Below, piece by piece: positions 1 to 11,714 of a DNA stretch of 64,000 nucleotides; positions within the stretch are counted from its first letter, which is position 1, and every line of letters starts with the position of its first letter. The notes under the pieces were generated by a model that saw only the letters and a list, made by a program, of their open reading frames with translations, was not told the origin of the DNA and did no database searches. The stretch comes from Pterobdella sp. o SKG-2022 (lineage: Eukaryota; Annelida; Clitellata; Hirudinida; Piscicolidae): NCBI GenBank assembly GCA_964035795.1, contig OZ038320.1, positions 12,126,118 through 12,190,117 on the forward strand, in the 5' to 3' direction. Both the position numbers and the translations under genes were made by a program.

Positions 1-166
1 CTATTATGACAAGTATCTCCAAGATTAATTATCTTTTAGTCCATTATCTTGAATGATTTTAGAACTAAGTGGTCGGCAAGTAAACATTTTATACGCCTCA
101 TATGACAAAAAGAATTATGATGTGTGGTTATTAGCATGGTAAACTATTGAATGCTTCAACACCCAG
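1..166. other. Presumed intron upstream of the first visible PDE3 exon
   Basis: AT-rich sequence before the acceptor ending in CAG at 164-166. I looked for the preceding phosphodiesterase exon, which should encode the catalytic helices upstream of the ADINGP motif, and did not find it. It probably lies outside the window. Confidence 0.4.
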
Positions 167-1600
167 GTTGATGGTGATGAACATGTTGATAAAAATGGCT
201 GATATAAACGGGCCCTGCAAGAAACATAATCTACATTTGCAGTGGTCGAGGAGAATTGTACAAGAATTTTACATGCAGGTTTATTGATTTTTTAATTTAG
301 ATTCATAGTCCAGGGCACTTTCAATTTAATCATATTTGTTTTATAATTAATTGCGTAAACTTATGTAACTATAATTAGATTTCATCGAATTATGTTTGGT
401 AAGTCATTTAAACTAGAAACTTCTACTTTAACCTTCGATTATTTAAAGTTTGTGTACCTTATTCAATTATCTTATTTTTTTTTGCTAGATTAACATTTTA
501 AACATTCAAAAAATACCCGCAAATGCATCAAGAATTTGATCAATAACAATCAAAACAGCATGAGTGGATGGTATTATCGTGCTCAATAAAATGAGTGAAA
601 AACATGTTTTTTCCCTCAAATATTTATTACACAAACTTTTTAAGCGTTTAAATATATTTATAGAAGAAAAATAATATTCGTCATAAGCCTTCATTTAAGT
701 GGGAATTATTTTATAAAATACACAAACGTAGTAAAAAAACTGTATGCTGTGTTTTACTACTTATAAAACTAGACATTATTACTTGTTCAAGTATCTTATA
801 TGTTACAGTTTCATGCCAAGCGTTTATCAAATAATGATAAACTATAAATGAAACTTTTGAAGTTTATGCAATAAACATTTGTATTTGTATAATGTTTATT
901 AACAATCAAATGCGTATCAGATCATAATACGACAAGCTTTTAATTTATTTTTACAGCGTCTGAAACAACTTTATATGTTACTTGGTTTTAGCTTAACTTG
1001 GCGCTTATATTTTCTTTAACATCCATCTTATAGTTCAAGTAGTGCACTTCAATATTAAAATCATAAGGGAGACGATGAGAGAAACCGTGGAATCCCAGTG
1101 TCCCCATTTATGGATAAGTTGAATCCTCAGGTTGCCACTCTGCAGGCCTCCTTCATCAACCACCTTGTCTCACCTCTGTGCCATGCACTCTTCGACGCCA
1201 ACTTGCTTCCTTCTTGGGGTGAGGGTTGAGGTTGTTCTGAGGATAGAACTTTTTGGTAATTTTTAGGGTTTTTGACTTATTCTCAAGATGATAAAATTAG
1301 ACTTGATTGCTTAATATGGCTTCATTCAATTCAAAAAATGTTTTTTATTGCAATTCACGACTAATAATTATAGTAGCCAGTGTATTATAATATAAAAATT
1401 GGAAACCTACAGAAAAGCCCAGCAGTGAATCAGTTGACGAGGAGAACAAAGAGGACCAGACATCAAGAAGCCCCTTGATTGACAACCTCCACAACAACAT
1501 TGCTGCTTGGAGCGCCTATAACAACAACAACACTCTGCCTCCGCTGTTGCAATCTCTTGAGGGCTCCATCGAAGATGTCTTTGACGATGATGCTCATTGA
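167..1600 (+). CDS. PDE3: PDE3-like cyclic nucleotide phosphodiesterase, last three exons (5' truncated by window)
   Basis: Hydrolyses cAMP/cGMP (family knowledge). Exons 167-278, 1068-1218 and 1413-1600 join in frame: phase 0 at 278/1068 and phase 1 at 1218/1413. They encode the C-terminal end of the catalytic domain. The first exon carries MADINGP, whose Asp is a metal ligand in class I PDEs, followed by HLQW and VQEFYMQ. The second carries [19 protein letters not shown] and [11 protein letters not shown]; the Gln of TLQ corresponds to the purine-clamping glutamine. The match to vertebrate PDE3 is closer than to PDE1 or PDE4, notably ADINGP and the SPLC stretch. The last exon is a short acidic, Ser/Asn-rich tail ending in DDDAH, much shorter than the tail of vertebrate PDE3A. 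An AATAAA lies at 1641-1646, 41 bases after the stop. The amino-terminal membrane region and most of the catalytic domain are outside the window. Confidence 0.85.
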
Positions 1601-1640
1601 CGTGTGGTGGGTCGTTGTGCTCCTGTTCATTTGCTTTGTA

Positions 1641-1646
1641 AATAAA
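1641..1646 (+). terminator. Poly(A) signal AATAAA of the PDE3-like gene
   Basis: Canonical hexamer 41 bases downstream of the TGA at 1598-1600, on the coding strand. Confidence 0.6.
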
Positions 1647-3509
1647 AACTCCAATGTGAGAAATTTAGAAATTATTTTGAAGTTTATTTTTTGATGAGTA
1701 TTTGAAAGATTGTAAGTTGTGTCTTGCATGTAGGAAGCTAGAATATCTGCTTTCTGTGGTTCATATTTATCAAATAACACGTCAGTCAACATTGTAAGTT
1801 TCATATCCATGTTTAAATTAGTGTGGGTTATAGAAACTTTTATATTATGCTTTTAAAACAACCATCTGTATCAAATTAAATTCTATTTCACACGGTAATT
1901 CTAAAAAACTCGAATATGTTACAGTGGAGTCATTGAGGACCTTCCGTGCAACATTTAATTTGATAAGTTCATTAATGGTATCAAAAGCTTCTTAAAGTTC
2001 TTCATATCTACGTCTTTGAGTTGTTTGCTAGCAAATTGAATCGTGGTTTTTTGTGTGACGATTTTGGGTGTGCCTAGTTAATGAGATTTCTCATAGAAAA
2101 CTATTGATTTATCTGAAGTTATTATGGTTAAGAGGGTTGTGCAGCAGTTATTTTATAAAGCGAAATTTTTGAAAAAAGAATTTTCAAAGTTAATGAAAAA
2201 AGACGAGATGGTTGCAATGGAAATATTGTCATTAAAATAGCGTAAAGGTCAAAGTATCAAACTAATTATTTTTTAAATGTGCGTTTAAGATAGCCCAAAA
2301 AAATACATTATATCCTCTTTTGATAGTCGTTGTATAAGTTTGCAAAGGTGCTTTGTCGATTTAAACTTTGATCCGCTTATAAAAGTTTTATCATCGAAGT
2401 GTTTCAAGTACATTTATATTTTTTATATACACTCAACTAATTATTTGGACTTCGTTCTTGAAAAAAACTTTTTATAGCGACTGTTTTACAATTATTTAGA
2501 TTATATAATTATAGCTTCGATTTTATTGTCATCAAACTCCATTCTTCCTCCTTGATAAATTGCAGTATTATTTATGTAATTATGATTTATGTTTCTACTC
2601 TTAGTATTAGATAAATATATTTAAAAGCATTAAAAATGTCCAATGGCTAACTGTACGTATAAAACATGTTGGTCGTGCCGGACCAGCTTCGTGGTTTAAC
2701 TGCTATAAAGCTGCTGAGTCACCACAAAATATTGAAATTATTCATTAGTACATTTTATTGTAGTTTATGTTATTTTTTGAATATCATTCAATAAAAATAT
2801 AGTTTGAAATATGTAGATAATTATGTTTTTTTTTCTTTCACAGTGTACATTTTCGATTCCTGCATTAAATACCTGTTTAAGTTATGTTTTTATAAGGTGT
2901 ATGAGTTGTGTTGCGTTAATGTGGAAGAACATTATTTGAAATCGTTTAATATCGTTACGCTATAACACTTTAAGTAAATTATTTGAAATTTTAAACAATT
3001 TTTTTGATAAGAAATACGTTGTTAGAAAATTTCAAATATGGAAATTTGTTTTACAGAAAGATAAGCTTCATATTTTCACTTCTTTTTTGGCTCAGTCGTC
3101 TTTGGTCTTATTAACATTAAATCGTGCATCATCATTTACTTTATGAAGTGTTTCTCTTAAAGTTCTCATAAAAATCATTGTAATCATAATCAAAAGAAAA
3201 TAATTGTTAGCAACGGCTGCATTTATGTCATGTACTAAGTGTTTAGTTACTAATAGTCGGGTGAAAACCATCGCTGGATTTTATCTTCATGTATTATATT
3301 TTAAATTTTGTAGTGAGTGTGATTAGTAATGTGATCAATAAATAATTCTTCAAGTTGGATCGTCTTCTTAAATCTTTAAAATCTTTTTTACTCAACTGGA
3401 TTCAATAAAAGAAGAAAACTCATCATAAAAGCTTAAGCTTTTCAATGTTTCAAGGATATCACCAAGTAGTTGAGTTTTTTGACGATGGTATCCATGCACT
3501 ATCGGAAAG
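1647..3509. other. Intergenic, nothing recognised
   Basis: AT-rich sequence with no open frame showing family motifs. A slightly GC-richer patch around 2660-2720 stands out but does not fold into a tRNA that I can recognise. Confidence 0.4.
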
Positions 3510-4660
3510 TTTAGCTCCTACCTTCTCTGTTCTGCTTCATGCTTTAATTCTAAAGTTTTAAAGGAATATGACGCTATATTAACAATATCTCTTGAAAAAG
3601 TTATTAACATTAAACTTTCAAACAGAAATTGGACTCAATCAACTTTGCATGTAGCCCTGGGAGGGCTGGAAGAAAGATCAGCCGTAGACTTATCGTTTCC
3701 TGCATTTCTATCCTCAGTCCACGCTTGCAGCACACATGCTAGAAAGCTCTTACCTAATTTCTACAATATTTTAGACGATTCTTACTACAACTCTGTTAAG
3801 ACTTTCTGTTTGATAAAAATTGGAAATAACAGCAGTTTTCTAGGTAATCCTAGTCTTCAAGCTGCCTAGGATATGCAGTATGTTGAGGTGAAGCATGAAA
3901 ATCTGATTTCAAGTTTGACATCAGATTTAGAAAAAGCGAGTTTGCTGGCTGTCTCTTCAGAACAATCCTCTTCTTGGATCAATGCCAATCCTATAGCTTT
4001 CTTTGGTTTGAAGATGAACAGATCTCAACCAAGAATCAGCTGCGCTTTACGTTAAAACTCACTTTTGAGCATTCCTCATACTTGCGTTTGCGTGGATCAA
4101 TCGGGAGTGCATGGTCTCAGTTGTAGAAAGAAAGCTGAAAGATTTTCCCAACATGCTCAGGTAAATGACACAATAAAGAGAGCTTTGTCATCAGCCCATA
4201 TACCTTCGTTTCTTGAACTGAATGGTGTATCTCGCTCTGAAGGAAAACGTTAAAATGGGATGACAGTTTAACCTTGGAAAAATGGTCGTGTTATGGTGTG
4301 GAATTTCACTTGTAGTTACATTATCGCCTTCAGCCACATTTAAATATCATCAGCTTTTCCAGGAAAAGTAGCTGAAAGCGCGGAGACAGCTAAGCTGACA
4401 AAATATTGCAACCTTTCAGCAGACTATGAGATTATACCAACCGGAGTTGAAACTTTTGGTTCTTGGAGTCCAAACGGACTGAAATTGATAAGAAAGATTG
4501 GGAAAGAATAACTCAAAAAACAGGAGAACTGCGGTCAACCTCCTACCTACTACAAGCGCTATGTATGGCCATTCAGAGAGGGAATGCTTGTAAAGTGCTA
4601 GGTACTCTCGCAAGTCCAAGAAAAATAGAAATCTTTCATTTGTGATTATTACAAACAATT
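3510..4660 (+). pseudogene. Decayed retroelement ORF: domain downstream of a LINE-like reverse transcriptase
   Basis: Several adjacent frames, broken by stops and shifts, read as one degenerate protein. In order they show an ALGGLEERSAVDL stretch, LPAFL-like [62 protein letters not shown], and near the end a WPF..QRGNA-like block around 4563-4600. From memory, this order matches the C-terminal part of invertebrate proteins often annotated as reverse-transcriptase-domain-containing. No RT catalytic box lies upstream, so the copy is 5'-truncated, as LINE copies usually are. In-frame stops at 3867-3869, 4053-4055 and 4251-4253 show it is not functional. The exact clade is unresolved. Confidence 0.65.
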
Positions 4661-5748
4661 CAAACATTTTTTTTGTTTTTAAATTTGACGGTTGAATAAA
4701 CATTTGTTTTTTGAAGAGTTTTATGATGAATATATAATAACCGTGTGTTTCATTGTTTTATATAATCAAATGAAAATAAATAGAACAAAATAAGAAATAC
4801 AAGGGCAATTATTCTTATAAATTTTAAATAATATAAATTTTTAGGAAATAGCGTAACTTTGCAGTGATATTATAGTGCAACTACAAGGTCAATTATATGA
4901 GAAAACTTATTGAAAAATAATAATTATTATAAAACTGCGTGAAATTGCCGGGGTCAATATAGTGCAGTGAAGATATAGAACTAAAATAAATAATAAAGGC
5001 TTTTTAATAAGTATGGAATTAAATTATTTTTGAATATTTTTCAGAATACTCAACATATTTAACAGCATCTACCCAGTTTTTAATGCTTCGAAACTGGTTG
5101 TTTAAAAGATGTTTATTTCACTTTCGTGGAGTAATTATTTTAATCCTATAGAGCCTGCTAACGATGTTTTATAAAGAATGTTTGAATCAAGACTCTTGTT
5201 TTCGAGCTAGTCTATAGTTTAGAATAATGTACACATATGTCTTTGCACTATTTAAGCTTGAGTTTCTTTATTTTAGCTAAAGCCTTGAATAAGTTTTATT
5301 GATTGATCTGAGAAGTACAATAAATCTTTTTTGATTTGAAAGGTAATTTTTTGAATTTTTACACAATTTTTCATAAAGGTTATTGAAAGTTTTTTTTTCG
5401 ACTGTCTAACCAAAAAATAACTGCAAAAACTTAATTTATTTCAATTAAAGAAAAATAAGCAATTCTTCATATTTTGTTCGAAACCGTTTTAGTGTCGTCT
5501 TTAAATAAGTTAACAGTTATTTAATATGCGAAAATAGAAGTTCATTGCATGGTGCTTTCATATGCACTGATATTGATTTCAACTCGAAAGATTTTTATAA
5601 AAAAATTTCCAAACTTCTTACGAAAAAACCTTGAAAAAGTTTATCTTTAATTGAAGTCATTAGCGATGTTTTGAATTATTTTTCTGGCTTATTAAAAAAC
5701 AAAATTAACTTAAAGAATTGATTTTTGTTAGTAATTTATTTATTTCAG
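4661..5748. other. Intergenic, presumed 5' flank of PanK-like copy A
   Basis: AT-rich, no gene motifs. It ends in TTATTTCAG, a strong 3' splice acceptor directly abutting the ATG of copy A. Either an untranslated first exon lies in this stretch, or the mRNA is trans-spliced. I could not identify a donor exon. Confidence 0.35.
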
Positions 5749-8700
5749 ATGTCAGCCTTGCAGTTTTCTCCATGCAACGAGGCTCAACTCGAAGTGGACC
5801 TACAAATCATTGACCACCCACTCGGATTTGTGCTAGATGCGGGTGACTTGCTTATTGCAGTATTTAAAACCTTTGACTTTAAATTTCAAGAAAAAAAAAC
5901 AATCTGAAAGTTGAGAAATTTTTCTCTGTTTTCAACCATTACATGCAAATTGTGAAATAAAATATCGAAGAAGCTAAACAAAAACTTTGACGAAGAAACA
6001 TTAGAATTAGGCTTATTGAACGAAATACCTTGTATTTAGCATTAGATTTTCAAGCTTGGGTGTTACGATGTTTTCTTTTCTACTAGAGAGTTTGTTTTGA
6101 AACCTAGCTCAGAGAAAGCAGGTTGATAAGCTCGCGGTGTTGGGTTTTTTGAAGCTATCTTGTTAAGTTAAAATATTTAGCCCATCAAGGTAAAAAAAAC
6201 ATAAAAAGTTGTTCAAATCTTTCTTTGGAGAGATGTTAGGGTAGAGACGTCGTCTCAACATGTTGAAGCTTGGCTTCGTTCATAACTATACTCTGAAAAT
6301 TGGCGATGAATATACTAGAAGTCAAAGATTTGAAGCTTAACTTGAGCTACCCTACATATACCTGAGTACAATTTTATGGCTGAATCGAAGTTCATGTTTT
6401 CGAATCTATATACACTTTTATTTTGCTTTGTTTTCGATTTTTGTTTTAAGTTAGTATAAACGATATAAACTTTTTAAGAATTTAGAAATATACTTGAGTT
6501 GTATTTTTGAAAAATCCTTTTGAGTTTGAGGTTCAAATATAATAAAAAATTTATAGGAGGATCTCTGACTAAGCTGATTTACCGATCAAAAATAGATTAC
6601 AAAGATGGCAAGCCTTTGAAAGTGAGACAGAATTTTTATTGTTTACCCAAATACTATATAATATTTCTTCAAATATGCAAAAAACTAAATTCATTCAGCT
6701 ATTTTTTTAATTTTTCAGTTTTTTTTGTATACAAATTCAGTATAGAAACAAAGTTTTTAAAGTTCATTGACTTCGCCAAGCTATTCACGAGTCGAACTTA
6801 CATTATATAGGTCATGGACAATGAGTTTGAAAAGACTGTTTTTTAAAGTTATTAGACTCGCAAATTTATAATCTTATACTAATTCACCATACTTTTATAG
6901 AAAATTTAATCTTGAATCTCAATTTGTAAATCTTTATCTTTTGAATTTATATTTTCTATCCAGCCTGCAGATCACGCCATTCTCAGACTGAAATCGTTTA
7001 CAATAGGAGAATTAGGAGGTCTGCTAGATTACATCAAGGAAAACGTGGATATATGTATAAAAGAAGAACACAAAGACGTGGTTTGGTGGCATACTGGAGT
7101 TACGTCGAAGTCATTCATTAAGTCACTTCAAGAAGAACTTAACTTCAAGTTTGTTATGTGACAAATATATCTTGCGTAATTTCGATAACTTTGAAAAAAA
7201 TTTTAATATTCAAATTTTTGGATTTATAGTTTAAAATAAATCATTGGCCTATCATTATATAACAAAATGCCTTCCAAGCCACGAAAAATTTATTGCATTG
7301 ACAAATTAATAGCTAAACTTATTTTTAAGTGAAAAAATTAATGCTTTCAGCACTTAAAAACTTCAAATATGCTGAAGTTATAGAAGTAAAACTCTTATTT
7401 TTGATATCAGATGCTGAAACTTCAAGAATAAAAACCACTAACAAAACATTTTTCATGAAATTTACTATCCCTTCAATTATTAACATGATTTCTCTTTTGC
7501 AGATGTGTTTTAGAATCAGAAATGTCTGCACTGACTTGCTCACTGAAGTCTCACAAAAGTCTCAAAATTCCATTTCACGATGTTTGCGTAAAATCTATTG
7601 AAACGGCTGCACAAATTTCCTTAAACCTTATAGGATCGTTGATCAAATGGTCTGAAATGGGAGATGATTCATTGGCCAAGGAGTTTGAAGGTTGGTTTAA
7701 AAAAAATTTTTTAAATAGAAAAATTCTTATATACAACTTTTTTTCACTTTGATTTTGAAATCATTTTAAAATTTAAAACGACTGTTAAACAGTATAAGCT
7801 TAGACCAGAATGAGATCAATATGATGATCTGTATATATAACAAGTGAAAAAAAAAATTCCTAAAGAAATTGAAACAGAGTAATTAGAGAATTGAAGTTGT
7901 TGAATTCAAAAATATAATAGCGGTTTTCAACAAAAAAAAAAAAAGTTTAACCAAAAAGATGTTTGCAAAGAATAAAATAATGCGATTTTATAAGAAAAAG
8001 TGTTTGAAAGTTCCATTTTAACACGCGTTTCTTTCAAATGCTGCATATTAGCAAAAGCATTTTTTCTTGAAAAAAATTTATTGAAAACTTATATTCTCTA
8101 TTTTTCAAATAGTTTCAACTTCTTTAAAATTTGAATCACTCATATACTCTCTAAAAAATATAATTCTTCGGCTTGTCTAGTGTGCCAAACTCCTAAATAC
8201 TCTCGTATCTCCATCTTTTCTAAACCTTCACCCAGTTCTTTTTTCATCGCTTCTTACGACGTTTTTCATTTTCGAATCTTTTTTCCAACTTTTCTTCAAA
8301 TGTTATGGAATAATGTGAACTTTTGACCGTTTTGGTCTACAACTCAACCTTCGTTTCCAGTTCTTTATTATTCCAAACTTCTACTGCTAAGGTAAAATAA
8401 GTTTTTTCTCTTATATTTTTTTTCGAACTTTTTACTTTTTTACTTTAACCTTTTCTTGCATACTTCATTGTTTTCAAAAAGCACATTAAAACTTAATTTG
8501 TTAAGGAGTTTGTTTTAAAGCGCCTTTGACAATGTATCTTATGAATTTATATATAAAATGTTATATGAAGAAGAATTTTCACTTTAATGAAAAAACTTGG
8601 TGATATTTCAATTTTTATTGTGAAAGAAATAACATATTTGAAACTTAAGCATATAAATAGAATTTTCTTTTGAAAATTTTTGAACCGAAGAAAACAATTT

Positions 8701-11700
8701 TTGATAGAGGGTAAAATCGCCAAACATTGGAAACCTATGATACCAAATACTAGTCCGAATCAGAACCAACAACATAATAACAGAACCAATTCGGTGTGCA
8801 ACATAAGACAATGCAAAAAAATGATCACGAAAAACCCAGGTCTTATTCAGACTCAATGAATGTGCCAACTCACTGCATACCCAGGTGGGCTAAATCAAGC
8901 CAACCCATTAACATTATAAACTGGATTCGAACATCGTCAGTTTCAATGTAACAGTTAATGCTAACGAGGTCTATTATCTATGGCAAAAAATGATGCAAAA
9001 AAAAAGGAAATTTTCTAACTATGGGGCATTAACCAATTTCAAAAGCTCATACATGCAAAGAGTATCAAGGTAAAGTCAATGAATAATAAAGAATAACCAG
9101 AGAAAAATAGGCTTTTACTTTGTTATATTGTAACATATTGCATGTAACCAATATAAAGACAGAATTAAAAATTTTCATGATTTGATAATGTTTGTTTCAA
9201 CGGAAAATTGTGAAAGCCACACCATAATTAACTGTCGATTAAAGAACATTCATATAAAAGTGTAACATTTCCAGTATTATATTGATGAAATAAAAAATAT
9301 TTAGTATTTGTTACTCTGGTCTGGTAAAATCACTATTTTTTAAATCACCAAAACATTAACAGAGAACAAAAATATGGTGAATGCCTTTCCTCCTGGCCAT
9401 TATTTTTCTGACTTGCTATCTACCAAGGATTATAAATTATGGGTGGACAAGCACCTTCCAATTCCCACTTCTCTCAGGCCTCCTTTCATGCTTCTTTTAC
9501 TCGGCTCTGCTGGCGTCATTGGTTCGGTTAGACTACTTGTTTTACCTTTAATATATCTACGTATATATATTCTCAAAATTTTCCAATTAAAACTTGATTT
9601 CTTCAACAATAAAATTAAAAATTAGACAGAATATAATCAAACCCTCCAGGTTGATAAGGAGTTTAAATTCAAAATGTTTGACTTTTCATCCGCTTCAGGA
9701 AAGACAATGTGTGCTTTGGCTGAAGAGATTTTAGGCGAAAAGGTATAATTTCTAGAAGCAATAAACGATAATGAACTTAAAATATTCAAGTTATGTTAAT
9801 TATTTCAAATTATTTTGTATATAATACTCAAACAACTCATATCTATTTGTTATAAAAAAATTTTTACTCTTGTGGCGTTAATTGAAAGATTGTTCATGTA
9901 TGTTTTCCAGCAGTTTTATACAAATGACTTATATATGACAAAAAAAGTCTGGTTAAGAAATCCGATTTCGAGTGTAAGACTAGTTAATGGTCACATGTAA
10001 AGTTTTCTATGGTATGTTTTTTGGTGGGTTCTTCTCATGGTCCTATTCTTTTAAATGTGAATTACTATCTTTTTGTTCAACTTCTTATTTTGCTATTCGA
10101 AATTCTATTTGTAAAACGAAAAACTCTTCATTTTTATTAAAATGAACTTGATTTTATAGCATTAAAGTAGTTATGAGTAATCTTTTTGGCTTCTTTCAAG
10201 AAGTCGAAGTCAATCTTCTGCAGGATTCTGAAACAATTCTATTATTGTAACGTGAAGTAAATCAACGGAAACGCAAAACACAAAAGTGGACCTAAGAAAA
10301 ATGAAAACGCAGCTTAAGGAGTTTCGTGAGAATTTTAAGCATAAGTGTTCAATCTAGCATCTGCATGATGAAAGTGCTCAAAAGATTTCAAAATGGCCTC
10401 TCTTTAATTCGACGTCAAAGCAATCGTAAATCTTGCACTATTGATTTTCTTACTTTCAACATAGCTTTTATCGAAATTTTCAATTCACGGTATCCGATGA
10501 AATTTATGTATATCTAAAGACCGATAGTTTCTTTGGATTGGGGTATTGATAGAGTAATATGTATGCTTCACAAAGGGCTACTTCTCGTGTACTAAAAATT
10601 TTTGAAAGAAACCAATGACTTTTCTGCATTTAGAATAAAGCTCAGAAATATAAAGTTTTTTGGCGAAAAAAGTCAAAGTTAAAAAGAAAAATAATTTGTT
10701 TATACTAGTAAACAAGCATATTACTGTGTGAAAATACCATATTTGAATGACAACGTCACAAAAACTCAATTTATTCAGGACTTCAACAAATTTATACAAC
10801 TTGCTCAAGAAGGCGATAGCAGAAAGGTAGATTTGAGAACCAATGACTTTAGGAAAAACAAATGTGAAGAAGAAGAAGATTGGTATTCTGTGTTTCCTGA
10901 CGAATTTGTCGTTTTTGAGCTTGGAAAACTTTCTTCTAACAACATTGATGGCAGAAGTATGTATTATATACAATAAAAAACATTTTGGAAGCTTTAAAGA
11001 CTAAAACAATCTTTAAAAGTTTTGCATGAATTTTTATGACGCTTTGTTGCGATTAAAATTCAACAGAGCAAAAATTCTTCATAATTTTTTTTTAAAAGTA
11101 TCTTTAAAGTAAAAAATATAAACAAAGGCAAGGATTTCAGCAAAGCGGATTTGGCTGCGGGACTGTTAAGCTTACAACTGCACACTTTAACTAAAATGGT
11201 CATTTCAAGCATAAGAATTTCAAAGATTTATGATGTTTATGTATGTGGGTCGATCTTCCAGTTTCCTCATGTCAGACATGTCTTTGAGAGACATTTCTAC
11301 TCAGATTCTCTTCTTACATCCCTCGAACATGTAAGCTCTAGAATTTATCTTTCTTTTCTAATTAGATATAACTTAAACTTTAGCTTATTTGTTCTTCATA
11401 TTAGAACTGAAAAGGTGTTTAGTTCATTATTGTGTTTAAGATTTACCTACCACCACTGTTATAAGTTGTGATCATTATGAGCTGATTAAAAATTGAATGC
11501 TTAAAATCGAAACTTTTAAAGCTTAAAACAGCCATTTTAGAACATACAAAAACTTCGAAAACATTTCAATGTTTCTATATTAATTTTTAAGGGCCAGTTA
11601 TTCAAACTACACTTTTTTGACAATCCTGGTTATTTGGTTGGTTTGGGAGTGTGGATGAGAAACCTCGATGAAGAAAAACTCAGAAAAACAACCCAAAAAG

Positions 11701-11714
11701 TGGCAGCTATTTGA
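5749..11714 (+). CDS. PanK-like pseudo-pantothenate kinase, copy A (430 aa, nine exons)
   Basis: Exons 5749-5842, 6557-6621, 6964-7148, 7503-7690, 9363-9526, 9650-9742, 10779-10956, 11128-11330 and 11592-11714 total 1293 nt, and all phases agree. The fold matches type II (eukaryotic) pantothenate kinase: LDAGGSLTKLIYRS (about residues 29-42) equals the nucleotide-binding GGTLVKL block; LLLLGSAG equals the NIGSG block; LAQEGDS equals the AAKGDS block; SKADLAAGLLSLQ equals SKEDLARATL; VYVCGSIFQ equals VVFVGNFLR; GQLFKLHFFDNPGYLVGLG equals the terminal GYFGAVGA block. The catalytic-base Glu of the TGGGAYKFE block (Glu138 in human PANK3) aligns with Ile105. The substrate-binding Arg207 aligns with Met241. 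The GGG run is also lost. Human PANK4 lost the same two residues and is inactive, so I infer no pantothenate phosphorylation. There is no DUF89 phosphatase domain at the C-terminus. The cellular role is unknown, and alignment in the middle (exons 4-5) is weak. Confidence 0.85.

Noticed and set aside
1463..1810. Minus-strand ORF over the PDE3 terminal exon
   Set aside because: It is the antisense of the in-frame PDE3 exon (Asn/Glu-rich codons), with no motif of its own.
8608..8868. Minus-strand 86-codon ORF in PanK-like copy A intron 4
   Set aside because: No family resemblance, no splice context, and it lies wholly within an intron of a well-supported gene.
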